Source of the DNA: JASHPR01 sp963795055
GTDB lineage: Bacteria; Actinomycetota; Actinomycetes; Streptosporangiales; Streptosporangiaceae
Direction: 5' to 3'
Length of the DNA: 64,000 nucleotides
NCBI GenBank assembly: GCA_963795055.1
Contig: CAWCGJ010000022.1
Location: 1-64,000 of the forward strand
Below, in pieces: positions 48,479 to 58,990 of the stretch. The notes beneath the pieces are model-generated. The model saw only the letters and a program-made list of their open reading frames with translations. It was not told where the DNA came from and made no database searches. The position numbers were made by a program, and so were the translations under genes. The first letter of the stretch is position 1. Each line of letters begins with the position of its first letter.

Positions 48479-49855
48479 ATGTCCACGCCTTCTGACCACC
48501 GCTTCCTCGAAGGGTCGTTCGCCCCGGTGACCGAGGAGATCACCGTGTTCGACCTTCCGGTCACCGGGCAGGTGCCCGCCGGGCTGTCGGGCCGGTACCT
48601 GCGCAACGGGCCGAACCCGCTGGGCCTGGACGACCCGGACTATCACTGGTTCCTCGGCTCGGGCATGGTGCACGGCGTGCGGCTGAGCGGCGGCAAGGCC
48701 GAGTGGTACCGCAACCGGTGGGTCCGCTCCAAGGCCGTCGCCGCGGCGCACTACGAGCCGTGGCCGGCCGGGCCGGTGCACGAGAACATGGACTTCGCCG
48801 CCAACACCTGCATCATCTCCCACGCCGGGCGCACCCTGGCCACCGTCGAGGCCGGCCCGCTGCCGTACGAGATGACCGGGGAACTGGACACCGTCGGGCC
48901 GTGCAACTTCGGCGGGACGCTGCCCGGCGGGTTCGCCGCGCACACCAAGCTCGACCGCGCCACCGGCGAGCTGCACGCGATCGCGTACTTCTGGGCCTGG
49001 GACTACGTCCAGCACGTGGTCGTCGACCCGGCGGGAAAGGTGTCCGCGACCACCAACATCCCGGTGCCGGACGGGCCGATGATGCATGACTTCGCGCTGA
49101 CCGGCCGTTACGTGGTGCTGCTGGACCTGCCGGTCACGTTCAGCCTGAACGCGGTCACCGCGGGCAACGAACTGCCGTACGTGTGGAACGACGCCCACCA
49201 GGCCCGCGTCGGCCTGCTGCCCCGCGACGGCAGCTCGCCCGTCCGCTGGATCGAGATCGAGCCGTGCTGGGTGTTCCACTGCCTCAACGCCTACGACGAC
49301 GGCCAGGGCAAGGTCGTGGTCGACCTGTGCCAGTACAACCAGGGCTTCGACGTCTCCACGCTGTGGGCTGCCCACGGGCCAGTGACCCTGGACCGGTGGA
49401 CCATCGACCCGGCCGCCGGCACGATCACCCAGCAGCGCCTCGACGACCGCGGGCAGGAGTTCCCCAGAGTCGACGACCGGATCATCTCCCGGCCGCACCG
49501 TTATGGCTATAGCGCGGTCATCGGCGATGTCACCCGGGCCATCACGGCCACCGGCGACTTCGGCGACGACGCGTTCACCAACGCGATACTCAAGCACGAC
49601 CTGACGGCCGGCACCGTGCAGGTGCACGAGTTCGGCAGGGATGCCACCGCGGGCGAGGCCGTGTTCGCGCCGGCCTCGGCGGACTCCGGCGAGGACGACG
49701 GCTACGTCATGGCCTTCGTGCACAACCCCGACCGCGGCGCGGCCGACCTGGTCATCCTGGCCGCCCAGGACTTCACCGCCGACCCGGTGGCGCGCGTCCA
49801 CCTGCCGGCCCGGATCCCGCTGGGCTTCCACGGCAACTGGCTCCCCGACCGCTGA
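48479..49855 (+). CDS. Carotenoid oxygenase (apocarotenoid/stilbene dioxygenase family)
   Basis: 458 residues from ATG 48479 after GGGAGGG. The family fold is a seven-bladed propeller with Fe(II) bound by four His. Visible elements are GRYLRNGPNPLG near the start, HWFLGSGMVHGVRL, HTKLDRATGELHAI (His ligand), MMHDFALTGRYVVLLDLPV (His ligand), WVFHCLNAYDDG (His ligand) and GFHGNWLPDR at the end (last His ligand). It cleaves a double bond in carotenoids, apocarotenoids or stilbenes. No carotenoid synthesis genes are nearby, so the substrate is open. Confidence 0.92.
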   Translation: MSTPSDHRFLEGSFAPVTEEITVFDLPVTGQVPAGLSGRYLRNGPNPLGLDDPDYHWFLGSGMVHGVRLSGGKAEWYRNRWVRSKAVAAAHYEPWPAGPVHENMDFAANTCIISHAGRTLATVEAGPLPYEMTGELDTVGPCNFGGTLPGGFAAHTKLDRATGELHAIAYFWAWDYVQHVVVDPAGKVSATTNIPVPDGPMMHDFALTGRYVVLLDLPVTFSLNAVTAGNELPYVWNDAHQARVGLLPRDGSSPVRWIEIEPCWVFHCLNAYDDGQGKVVVDLCQYNQGFDVSTLWAAHGPVTLDRWTIDPAAGTITQQRLDDRGQEFPRVDDRIISRPHRYGYSAVIGDVTRAITATGDFGDDAFTNAILKHDLTAGTVQVHEFGRDATAGEAVFAPASADSGEDDGYVMAFVHNPDRGAADLVILAAQDFTADPVARVHLPARIPLGFHGNWLPDR

Positions 49856-49863
49856 AATTGGTC

Positions 49864-50428
49864 GTGCCCGCGCCCGAGATCACGTTCCAGTTGCTCGACG
49901 GCGCGCAGGCCGCCGCGCACGAGGCGGAATTGCAGGCCCTGCACGCCGAGGTCTACGCCGGCCCGCCGTACCGGCGCGATGATGATGCCGCCGTGTTCGC
50001 CGACCGGTTCCGGGTCCAGCGCCGCCAGCCCGGCTTCGTGCTGGCCGAGGCGCGCCACGGCGGGTACCTGGTCGGTTACGCGGCCGGGATGCCGCTGCGG
50101 CCATCCACCTCCTGGTGGCGGCACCTGACCACCCCGCTGCCGGACGAGGTCACCGCCGAGCACCCCGGCCGCACCTTCGCGCTGACCGAGTTGCTGGTGC
50201 GCGCGTCGTGGCGGCGGCAGGGCATCGGCCAGGCCCTGCACGACCTCATCCTTGGCCGCCGGCGCCGAGGAACGCGCGACGCTCACCGTGCTGCCGGCGG
50301 CTGGCCCCGCGCAGAACGCCTTCCAGAACTGGGGCTGGCGCAAGGTCGCGCGGACCCGCGATCCCGCGCCCGGGTCGCCGGTGTCCGACATACTCATCAC
50401 CGTGCTCCCGGCGAGCCGCGGCTCCTGA
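49864..50428 (+). CDS. GNAT-family acetyltransferase, with a frameshift
   Basis: The N-terminal and central parts read well (EITFQLLDGAQAAAHEAELQALHAEVY; FALTELLVRASWRRQGIGQALHDLIL). RRQGIG is the acetyl-CoA pyrophosphate loop. At about 50252 the frame slips by one base; the other frame continues as AAGAEERATLTVLPAAGPAQNAFQNWGWRKVARTRDP to a stop at 50426-50428, the normal GNAT end. As read, translation would run to 50514 in a non-coding frame. A one-base indel, real or technical, explains it. The substrate is unknown. It begins nine bases after the carotenoid oxygenase stop and is probably co-transcribed. Confidence 0.8.
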
Positions 50429-50453
50429 GCCCGGGGCGCCCGGGGCGCCGTCA

Positions 50454-50762
50454 TCAGAACGAGCCGGGAGAGTCCCCGGCCGTCGGACCGTCGTCGGTTC
50501 CGGCGGCGAGATGAGCCAGGGCCCGGGCCAGGGACATGACGTCTTCCCGGCCCTGCCGGCAGCCCGCGGCCCACGCGGCCGCCTGCTCGCTGACCCGGGC
50601 CGCCTGGGCCCTGGCCCGTTCGGCCTCGTCCTGCCAGTAATCGACCCGCGCCTGCAGTTGCGCCCGGAGCCTGCCCATCTTCCCGGCCGTGTGCCCTCGC
50701 GCCAGCCCCCAGGCGGCCGCGACGCCGATCATCAGCCCGGTGAGTCCGGCGAGGATATCCAT
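50454..50762 (-). CDS. Small single-helix membrane protein with coiled coil
   Basis: 102 residues. An N-terminal hydrophobic segment (MDILAGLTGLMIGVAAAWGLA) is followed by a charged helix (LRAQLQARVDYWQDEAERARAQAARVSEQAAAWAA) that could form a coiled coil. The stop of the upstream 311-residue gene is adjacent (1 bp), so the pair is one operon. I do not recognise a family. Context suggests a partner of the next protein. Confidence 0.65.
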   Translation of the reverse strand: MDILAGLTGLMIGVAAAWGLARGHTAGKMGRLRAQLQARVDYWQDEAERARAQAARVSEQAAAWAAGCRQGREDVMSLARALAHLAAGTDDGPTAGDSPGSF

Positions 50763-50763
50763 C

Positions 50764-51699
50764 TCAGGCTGGCTTCCGGGCCGGACCCGCCGAAGCCTGG
50801 CCGACCATGTCGTTCACCGCCTGCTCGAGTGGCACGCCGTCCCCGGGGCCGGCGCGCTCCACACAACCTGCGATCAGGGCGAGGACAGCCGTCCCGAGCA
50901 GCGAGCGCTGCCGGGCGTGATCGAGGACGCGGGCGGCGGGGTCGGCGAGGGCGCGCATGGCCAGGCCGTCCGCGACGGCGACCAGCAGGTCGGCGCAGTC
51001 ATCCAGGGTGACCCCGGGCCGCAGGCGCAGGCCGTGAGAGCGCAGAAACTGATCGTAAAACTGCTTCCATCGCGGGGTATTCACCTGGTGACGCCCGGAT
51101 ATGGCCTCGCGGATGACCGCATCTCCCTCGGCCTGGGCGGCGGCGATGAGCCCGAGGCGGAACATGGGCGTGGCCATGAGCCTGGTCATGTCCCAGTAGC
51201 ACACCTGGTGGATGCCATGCACGGGATCCGGGCCGTGGATGACCTCCTCCTCCGCGTCGGCCACCTCGTCCTGGTGCGCGGCCGGGTAGTGCGACGCCCA
51301 CAGGCCGAACCGCAGCACGTCAGCGATGAAGTTGGATTGATGCCGCCATCGTTCCCGCATGGTCGAGACCCGGCCCTGGCAGTGGAACGGAGGAGGGTTG
51401 TGGTCGACTTCGGCGGCCACGGCCCGCTGTGACAAGAAGCTCAGCAGGGGCCGCGAGATGGAATCCGCGTCGTCCGGATCGGCGAGCGTCCGGCTCGCGC
51501 CGGGGCCCAGGTGGCGCTGGATCAGCCGGACCGCGGCCATGAGGTAGGCGGCCGTGAGGGGATCATTGGCCAGCCTCCGGCGACCGAACGGCGTGCGGCG
51601 GTTCAGCCCGCGCAGGACCTTGGACAGGTCCTGGTTGTACGGGTAGGGCAGCTCCTGCTTGAGCGTCTTCGCCTGCCGGCGCCGTGGCCCGTCGTCCAT
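50764..51699 (-). CDS. Unrecognised 311-residue helical protein
   Basis: Mainly helical, no signal peptide or membrane helix. The middle has FHCQGRVSTMRERWRHQSNFIADVLRFGLWASHY. The last third (WKQFYDQFLRSHGLRLRPGVTLDDCADLLVAVADGLAMRAL) is reminiscent of the ligand-binding half of TetR-type regulators, but no helix-turn-helix of that family is evident at the start. It may be an actinobacteria-specific regulator. It is paired with the small membrane protein downstream. A function cannot be given. Between it and the next gene (51700-51834) nothing is seen. Confidence 0.65.
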   Translation of the reverse strand: MDDGPRRRQAKTLKQELPYPYNQDLSKVLRGLNRRTPFGRRRLANDPLTAAYLMAAVRLIQRHLGPGASRTLADPDDADSISRPLLSFLSQRAVAAEVDHNPPPFHCQGRVSTMRERWRHQSNFIADVLRFGLWASHYPAAHQDEVADAEEEVIHGPDPVHGIHQVCYWDMTRLMATPMFRLGLIAAAQAEGDAVIREAISGRHQVNTPRWKQFYDQFLRSHGLRLRPGVTLDDCADLLVAVADGLAMRALADPAARVLDHARQRSLLGTAVLALIAGCVERAGPGDGVPLEQAVNDMVGQASAGPARKPA

Positions 51700-51834
51700 A
51701 CCTTCATGGTGAGCGCGGGCCTGCCGCCCGCATAGGTGCGCGCGTGCGCGGTATTACCGCCGGCCGCGCGCATCCGGTGGCGGCCTAGCGCGCTGCGGCC
51801 TGCGGGCGGAGCCTGGCCAGCTGCTCGGCGGCGC

Positions 51835-52500
51835 CTAGCGCCCGGTCCAGGAGCTGATCTCCATGCCGTCCTCGACCGGGAACGCGACGGTGACGTACCC
51901 GCTGGCCGGGTCGCGGATGTAGTCGAGGTAGCCGGCCATGCCGTCGTGGGTGATGTCGTCGGCGGCGACCAGGGCGCCGGGGGCGAGCTTGGGTTCCAGC
52001 AGGTGGAGCACGGGCAGGCAGAGGTCCTTCCACCCGTCCAGCAGGACCAGGCCGACCGGGCCGGGCAGGGTGGCCAGCGTCTGCCGCGCGTCGCCGACCA
52101 GGATGGTCACCGCGTCGCCGACGCCCGCCTGCTGCAGGTTCGACCGGGCCGCCTCGGCCTTCCTGGCGCTCAGCTCGGTGGTCACGACGTGGCCGGTGCC
52201 GTTGTCGGTGACGGCGGCGGCGAGGTAGATGGTCGAGATGCCGAACGAGGTGCCGAATTCGACCACGGTTTCCGGCCGGATGGCCCGGGTCAGCGCGTAC
52301 AGGAGCTTGCCGGCCTCCGCCGAGATGGGCAGGTAGTAGTCCTGGAGGGCTTCGGAGCGCTCGCGGGCGGGCGCGGTGGCCCAGGACGCGTGCCCCGGCG
52401 GCGGCGGGGGCAGGGGTGCGTTCTCGCCGTCGCGGGCGGCCGCGGCGAACAGCCGGCCGAGCACGGCGTCGAGCTGGGGTGTAGCCAAGGAAGTAGCCAT
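51835..52500 (-). CDS. O-methyltransferase (class I, CCoAMT/COMT-like)
   Basis: 221 residues from ATG 52500 (MATSLATPQLDAVLGRL). The open frame upstream is only the shadow of the TetR gene. SAM-binding motifs are VVEFGTSFGISTIYLAAAV (motif I), the acidic VVTTELSARKAEAARSNL, and VGLVLLDGWKDLCLPVLHLLEPKLAPGALVAADD, as in cation-dependent catechol/caffeoyl-CoA-type methyltransferases. It is divergent from a TetR gene with a perfect palindrome between the starts, so it is very likely the regulated target. The substrate is unknown. Confidence 0.9.
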   Translation of the reverse strand: MATSLATPQLDAVLGRLFAAAARDGENAPLPPPPPGHASWATAPARERSEALQDYYLPISAEAGKLLYALTRAIRPETVVEFGTSFGISTIYLAAAVTDNGTGHVVTTELSARKAEAARSNLQQAGVGDAVTILVGDARQTLATLPGPVGLVLLDGWKDLCLPVLHLLEPKLAPGALVAADDITHDGMAGYLDYIRDPASGYVTVAFPVEDGMEISSWTGR

Positions 52501-52510
52501 GATCCATACC

Positions 52511-52532
52511 CTAGACGCAACGTTGCGTCTAG
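52511..52532. promoter_or_regulatory. 22-bp perfect palindromic operator for the TetR regulator
   Basis: CTAGACGCAAC and its exact reverse complement GTTGCGTCTAG are adjacent (52511-52532). It lies 10 bp upstream of the O-methyltransferase ATG and 25 bp before the TetR start. The position and symmetry are those of a TetR dimer site that would block both promoters. Confidence 0.88.
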
Positions 52533-52557
52533 ACAAGAGGGTGCGTATCCTGGCCGG

Positions 52558-53217
52558 ATGGCGGCTCGCGATCGTGACGGGGCAGGCCCGCGGGCCGGCG
52601 CGGTCACGCCGGATCCCGGGGCCGCCGGCGGGGCGCGCCACCACGGCAACCGGCACGGGCGAAGCGAGGCGGCCCGGATGGCCGTCCTGGAGGCGGCCGA
52701 CGACCTGCTGGTGGAACTCGGGTTCGCCGGGGTCACGATCGAGGGCATCGCCGTCCGGGCCGGCGTGGCCAAGCAGACCATCTACCGCTGGTGGAGTTCG
52801 AAGACCGATATCCTGTTCGACGCTCTGGCCGTGGACGCGGCCGAGTACTTCACCTCCCCCGACCACGAAGACCTCGGCCGCGACCTCCGTGACCGGCTGG
52901 GCCAGCTCGCCGCGTTCCTGACCGGCACCGACGCGGGCGCGGTCTGCCGGGCCCTCGCCGGTCAGGCCCAGCACGACCCGGCGGTCGCGGCCCGCTTCGC
53001 GGCCGAGTTCGTGGCCCCCCAGCGCGAGCTCGACCGCGCGCCTTTGCTCCGCGCCCGCCGCCGCGGCGAGCTGGCCCCGGCCGAGGACATCGACCTGGCG
53101 GTCGACCAACTGGCCGGCCCGGTCTACTACCGGGTCCTGGTCACCGGGCAGCCGGTACCGCGCCGGTTCACCGACGCGCTCGTGGACGGCTACCTGGCCT
53201 GGGCCGCACGGCCCTGA
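52558..53217 (+). CDS. TetR/AcrR-family transcriptional regulator
   Basis: 219 residues from ATG 52558. A disordered start of about 38 residues precedes the helix-turn-helix (AVLEAADDLLVELGFAGVTIEGIAVRAGVAKQTIYRWWSSKTDILFDAL). The C-terminal ligand domain (TetR_C_16-like, DLGRDLRDRLGQLAAFL ... LAVDQLAGPVYYRVLVTGQPV) is of the usual length. A perfect 22-bp palindrome in the divergent promoter with the O-methyltransferase is the probable operator. It should repress the methyltransferase and itself until a ligand binds. Confidence 0.92.
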   Translation: MAARDRDGAGPRAGAVTPDPGAAGGARHHGNRHGRSEAARMAVLEAADDLLVELGFAGVTIEGIAVRAGVAKQTIYRWWSSKTDILFDALAVDAAEYFTSPDHEDLGRDLRDRLGQLAAFLTGTDAGAVCRALAGQAQHDPAVAARFAAEFVAPQRELDRAPLLRARRRGELAPAEDIDLAVDQLAGPVYYRVLVTGQPVPRRFTDALVDGYLAWAARP

Positions 53218-53317
53218 GGGCACCGCGCGGAAGACGCCCTACCCCGCCGTGGCATCGCCGGCGTGCGCCTCGGCGTATTCCTTGACCGGCCGGGCAAGGG
53301 GAGCCAGGGCCCGGATG

Positions 53318-53818
53318 TCACTGCCACTCGGGGTCGCTGGCCAGCTTCTCGGCGATCCGGTCGTGAAAGCTCCTGCGCTGCAGCGCCTGCTCGATGTCGG
53401 TGACGACCTGGCTCAGCGGGTAGGGGATCTCCGCCTCGAGTTCGGCGACGGCGGCCTCGGTGGCCCGCCATTCGGCCGCCATCTGGCCGGTGATGCGGGC
53501 CGCCTTGGCCGTGAGCGCCACCTTCTTGCTGCGGGCATCGGGGCCCGCCATGGTGCGCACCCAGCCCGTGGCGCGCATCGCGGCCACCTTCTGGCTGACC
53601 GCGGAGTGCGTGCGCTGCACCGACCGGGCCAGCTCGGTGATCGTCATCGGGCCGCGGGCGTGCAACCGGAGGAGCTCCAGGACGAAACTCGGCTTGAGCT
53701 CGTGGACGTGCCTCTCCGCGTAGACGCGGGCGATATCGGCGTCCATCTCCGCCTGCAGCAGCCGCAGCGGCCGCCAGCGGCTGTGCTCGGTGGGGTCGGG
53801 GGTGCCGTGGCCGTCCAT
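53318..53818 (-). CDS. MarR-family transcriptional regulator
   Basis: 166 residues from ATG 53818. The winged helix is ELLRLHARGPMTITELARSVQRTHSAVSQKVAAMRATGWVRTMAGPDARSKKVALTAKA, with the D-x-R-x-K-K wing typical of MarR. Flanking helices form the dimer interface. It is divergent from an MFS transporter gene, and a 34-bp near-perfect palindrome lies between them. It probably represses the transporter and releases on binding a small phenolic or drug ligand. Confidence 0.92.
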   Translation of the reverse strand: MDGHGTPDPTEHSRWRPLRLLQAEMDADIARVYAERHVHELKPSFVLELLRLHARGPMTITELARSVQRTHSAVSQKVAAMRATGWVRTMAGPDARSKKVALTAKAARITGQMAAEWRATEAAVAELEAEIPYPLSQVVTDIEQALQRRSFHDRIAEKLASDPEWQ

Positions 53819-53824
53819 CCTCTT

Positions 53825-53858
53825 ATTGTAACAGCACTTATATAAGTACTGTTACAAT
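53825..53858. promoter_or_regulatory. 34-bp palindromic operator between MarR and MFS genes
   Basis: ATTGTAACAG, then ACTTATATAAGT, then CTGTTACAAT give dyad symmetry over 34 bp with a single unmatched pair. It begins 7 bp upstream of the marR ATG and is AT-rich in a GC-rich region, so it overlaps the promoter(s). It is long enough for two MarR dimers. Confidence 0.88.
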
Positions 53859-53894
53859 GTCTGGGCATCACCGGACACTGAAGGGAGCAGACCC

Positions 53895-55175
53895 TTGTCC
53901 AGGCGACCCCGGCTGCTGGCGGACATCACGCCGCTGCGGGAGTCCGCGGCGTTCCGGCGGCTGTGGGCGGGGACCACCCTGTCCTCGGTGGGCGGCGCCC
54001 TGACCGCCTTCGCCGTCATCCTGCAGGTCTATGAGCTCACCCACTCCTCGCTCGCGGTCGGCGTGATCGGCGTGGCGCAGGTGGTGCCGACCCTGGCCGT
54101 GGGGCTGCTGGGCGGCCCGGTCACCGACGCCCTGGACCGGCGCAAGCTCGTGCTGGTGACCAGCAGTTGCCTGGCCGCGGTGTCGGCGGCGCTCGCCGCG
54201 CAGGCCTTTGCCGGGCTGGACCTGGTCTGGCCGTTGTACGCCCTGATCGCCGTGCAGGCCGGCCTCGGCGCCGTCGACCGCCCGGCCCGCATGACATTCA
54301 TCCCCAGCCTGCTGCCGGCCAGTCAGCAGGCCGCCGGGCTGGCGCTGAACCGGCTCACCTTCCAGATCATGCTGACCGCCGGCCCTGCACTGGCCGGCCT
54401 CATCGCGGCCGCGCCGCACCTGGGCCTGCGGGCGTGCTATCTCATCGACGCGGTCAGCTTCACGGCCGCGTTGTACGGGGTGGCGCGCCTGCCCGCGATG
54501 CCGCCGCAAGACGGCGCGCCCCGGCCCGGTCCCCGCGCGGTCGCCGAGGGAATCGCGTTCATCCGCCGCAGCCGGGTGATCGCCGGCGCGTTCCTGGCCG
54601 ATCTCAACGCGACGGTGTTCGGCCTGCCCGTGGCCCTGTTCCCCGCGATCAACGCCGAGCGGTTCGGGGGTGATCCCCGCACGCTCGGCCTGTTCACCAC
54701 GGCCATCGGCGTCGGGGGCCTGGCCAGCGCCGCGTTCTCCGGGCCGGTCAGGCACGTGTCGCGGCAGGGCCGGGCGATGCTGGTCGCGGTCGCCGTGTGG
54801 GGCGCGGCCTTCGCCGGGTTCGCGGTCGCCCCGGGCCTGTGGCTGACGCTCGGCCTGCTGGCCCTGGCCGGGGCCGCGGACACCTTCACCGTGGTGTTCC
54901 GGGGGGCCATCGTCACGGCGGCCACCCCCGATCAGTTCCTCGGCCGGGTCATGGCCGCCGACTACGTCGTCGGCGCGGGCGGCGGGCAGCTCGGCAACCT
55001 GGAAGCCGGCGCGCTGGGCTCGCTGACCTCGCCGACGATCAGCGCGCTCGCCGGGGGGCTGGTCACGATCGCGGGAGCCGTCGTGATCGCCCTGGCCCTG
55101 CCGGCCTTCATCTGCTACCGCCGCCCGCCGCACCAGGCCGCCCGCGCCAGCCCGCAGGCCGCCCCCCAGACCTGA
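53895..55175 (+). CDS. MFS transporter (EntS/tetracycline-type, 12 TM)
   Basis: 426 residues. A TTG start at 53895 follows AAGGGAGCAG; no ATG or GTG fits better. Twelve hydrophobic helices are present. The first, LWAGTTLSSVGGALTAFAVILQVYELT, and the loop GGPVTDALDRRKLVL (motif A) match the DHA3/EntS-like exporters. It is divergent from marR across a long operator, so it is the regulated efflux pump. The substrate is unknown. Confidence 0.9.
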   Translation: MSRRPRLLADITPLRESAAFRRLWAGTTLSSVGGALTAFAVILQVYELTHSSLAVGVIGVAQVVPTLAVGLLGGPVTDALDRRKLVLVTSSCLAAVSAALAAQAFAGLDLVWPLYALIAVQAGLGAVDRPARMTFIPSLLPASQQAAGLALNRLTFQIMLTAGPALAGLIAAAPHLGLRACYLIDAVSFTAALYGVARLPAMPPQDGAPRPGPRAVAEGIAFIRRSRVIAGAFLADLNATVFGLPVALFPAINAERFGGDPRTLGLFTTAIGVGGLASAAFSGPVRHVSRQGRAMLVAVAVWGAAFAGFAVAPGLWLTLGLLALAGAADTFTVVFRGAIVTAATPDQFLGRVMAADYVVGAGGGQLGNLEAGALGSLTSPTISALAGGLVTIAGAVVIALALPAFICYRRPPHQAARASPQAAPQT

Positions 55176-55256
55176 CCGCCGCCGCGGTTTCTCGGGCCGC
55201 TCGCCTGACATCCGGCCGCGAGGCCGAGGGCGGCTTGGCCCCGGAGGGCAAGCGCC

Positions 55257-55760
55257 CTAGTTCCAGCGCTCGAAGGGCTCGTCGATGTCTTCCCCGGCCA
55301 GAAACCGCGGCAGCAGCTCGGGCAGGCGCCCGGGATAGAAGCGCACGCGGCTGCGGGTGATCTCGGGCACGGGCCACCACCGGGCGGTCACGTAGTCCTC
55401 GATCTCCTCCGGCGTCCGGCCGCCGTCCGCGATGGCCGGCTGATCCGCCGCCACCCGCGCCAGCACCACCACCTCATGCTGGAGCCGCCGCCTGCCGCGC
55501 GAGCGCCAGGTCGTATCGCGCCGCCAGGCCGGCGGGCCTACCTGCGCCGGATCGAGAACCAGGCCGGTCTCCTCCCTGATCTCCCGGACCGCCGCCTCGA
55601 GGTAGGACTCACCGGCGTCGATCCCCCCGCCGGGCAGCTCCCACCATCCGTCCGGGGCCTCCTCGGGGGTCACCACATGAAACAGCAGCACCCGTCCGCC
55701 GACGTCGGCGAGCACCACGCGTACGGCGGCCCTCTCCAGGTCATAGCGCAGCTCGTCCAC
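55257..55760 (-). CDS. NUDIX hydrolase
   Basis: 167 residues from GTG 55760 (MDELRYDLERAAVRVVL), chosen for GGTGAGG upstream; the open frame extends further without similarity. The Nudix box GGGIDAGESYLEAAVREIREETG is complete (G-x5-E-x7-REVxEE-x-G-type) and WWELPGG precedes it. The C-terminal part ends EPFERWN. These enzymes hydrolyse nucleoside diphosphate-linked compounds; this group is often annotated only as NUDIX. It converges with the MFS gene. Confidence 0.9.
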   Translation of the reverse strand: MDELRYDLERAAVRVVLADVGGRVLLFHVVTPEEAPDGWWELPGGGIDAGESYLEAAVREIREETGLVLDPAQVGPPAWRRDTTWRSRGRRRLQHEVVVLARVAADQPAIADGGRTPEEIEDYVTARWWPVPEITRSRVRFYPGRLPELLPRFLAGEDIDEPFERWN

Positions 55761-55905
55761 AGCCTCACCCCGCACCAAGCATCCCAGGCGGCAAGGATGG
55801 CCGGGTGAGCGGTGCCGTGGCGAGGCACGGCAGGAACACCGGGCTCCGCAGGGCCGGTCAGCGGTCACAAGATGACCACGCGGCCCCGGGAACTAACGCC
55901 GTCCA

Positions 55906-55939
55906 ATCTTGAGTCATTCGCTATCTTGAGCCGTTCGTG
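55906..55939. promoter_or_regulatory. 17-bp direct repeat upstream of furA
   Basis: ATCTTGAGTCATTCGCT (55906-55922) and ATCTTGAGCCGTTCGTG (55923-55939) are tandem copies just before the furA start. The location is that of the FurA autoregulatory site in other actinobacteria, but this repeat is not the classic Fur box; the role as operator is inferred. Confidence 0.5.
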
Positions 55940-55962
55940 TTTATGGCGATAGGTTGGGCGCC

Positions 55963-56409
55963 GTGACCGCAGCCCGGACTCCCGCCACCGCCGAGGAGTT
56001 GCGCGGTGTCGGCCTGCGGGTGACGGCCGTCCGCGTCGCGCTCCTCGAGACCGTCCGGAGCGGCGACCACCTCGGCGTCGAGGCGGTTGCCTCCGGAGTG
56101 CGCGATCGCGTGGGCCACGTCTCCCTGCAAGCCGTGTATGAGGCCCTGCACGCGCTCACCGCGGCGGGACTCGTGCGCCGCATCGAGCCGGCCGGCAGCC
56201 CGGCCCGGTTCGAGGGACGCGTCGGGGACAACCACCACCACATCGTGTGCCGGTCGTGCGGTGTCGTCGCCGACGTCGACTGCGCGGTCGGCGAGGCGCC
56301 CTGCCTGACCGCATCCGACGATCACGGCTTCTCGATCGACGAGGCCGATGTCACCTACTGGGGCCTGTGCCCCGACTGTTCCACCGCCCGCAGTTCCTGG
56401 GCACCGTGA
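55963..56409 (+). CDS. furA: Fur-family regulator of katG (FurA-like)
   Basis: 148 residues from GTG 55963; a TTG at 55954 is in frame. The winged helix is GLRVTAVRVALLETVRSGDHLGVEAVASGVRDRVGHVSLQAVYEALHALTAAGLVRRI. The metal region is DNHHHIVCRSCGVVADVDC with a first CxxC, and a second CPDC near the end, matching the structural zinc site. It is 27 bp upstream of katG. In mycobacteria and streptomycetes FurA represses furA-katG and is released by peroxide; the same is expected here. Confidence 0.92.
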   Translation: MTAARTPATAEELRGVGLRVTAVRVALLETVRSGDHLGVEAVASGVRDRVGHVSLQAVYEALHALTAAGLVRRIEPAGSPARFEGRVGDNHHHIVCRSCGVVADVDCAVGEAPCLTASDDHGFSIDEADVTYWGLCPDCSTARSSWAP

Positions 56410-56436
56410 TCCGCCCCGAGAGCCGGAAGGATACCC

Positions 56437-58680
<2,244 letters not shown>

Positions 58681-58816
58681 CCATAACGGCCACGAGCGTC
58701 CGGGCCTGCCCGCGCCGGCCTGGGCGCCCTCACCCGCCGGGTCGACGACCTGATGATCCCCCAGGACCGGGCCTTCGCCGACGTCATCGCGGCGGCATTC
58801 GGCCGGTGCCCGTGGG

Positions 58817-58990
58817 ATGAGATCTAGGCCGCCGAGCCGCGCGAACGCCGAGCGCGCGCTGGATCAGCTCGCGGCGATGGACGCTATCCTGGTCAGCCGC
58901 CAGGCGGAGCTCAGGGCGGCGCGGACGCTGACCCGCAGCTGGCCGATGAGATCCGGGGCTGGCTCGGCGGAGGAGGAGCGCGATGAGTGA
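58817..58990 (+). CDS. Small actinobacterial ORF, probably frameshifted
   Basis: ATG 58817 opens a 57-codon frame (RANAERALDQLAAMDAILVSRQAELRA) whose first half resembles small helical proteins encoded before DUF2255-type genes. After QAELRA a shift by one base gives DADPQLADEIRGWLGGGG and a TGA that overlaps the next ATG. That end looks more natural than the in-frame one. Weak support only. Upstream, 58681-58816 holds another fragment ending FGRCPWDEI before a stop, perhaps a relic. Confidence 0.4.
   Translation: MRSRPPSRANAERALDQLAAMDAILVSRQAELRAARTLTRSWPMRSGAGSAEEERDE

Noticed and set aside
48479..49855. Carotenoid biosynthesis cluster
   Set aside because: The neighbours are an MscS channel and a GNAT protein; no crt genes are in the window.
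52501..53223. Long N-terminal extension of the O-methyltransferase
   Set aside because: It is the antisense of the TetR gene; family similarity begins at 52500.
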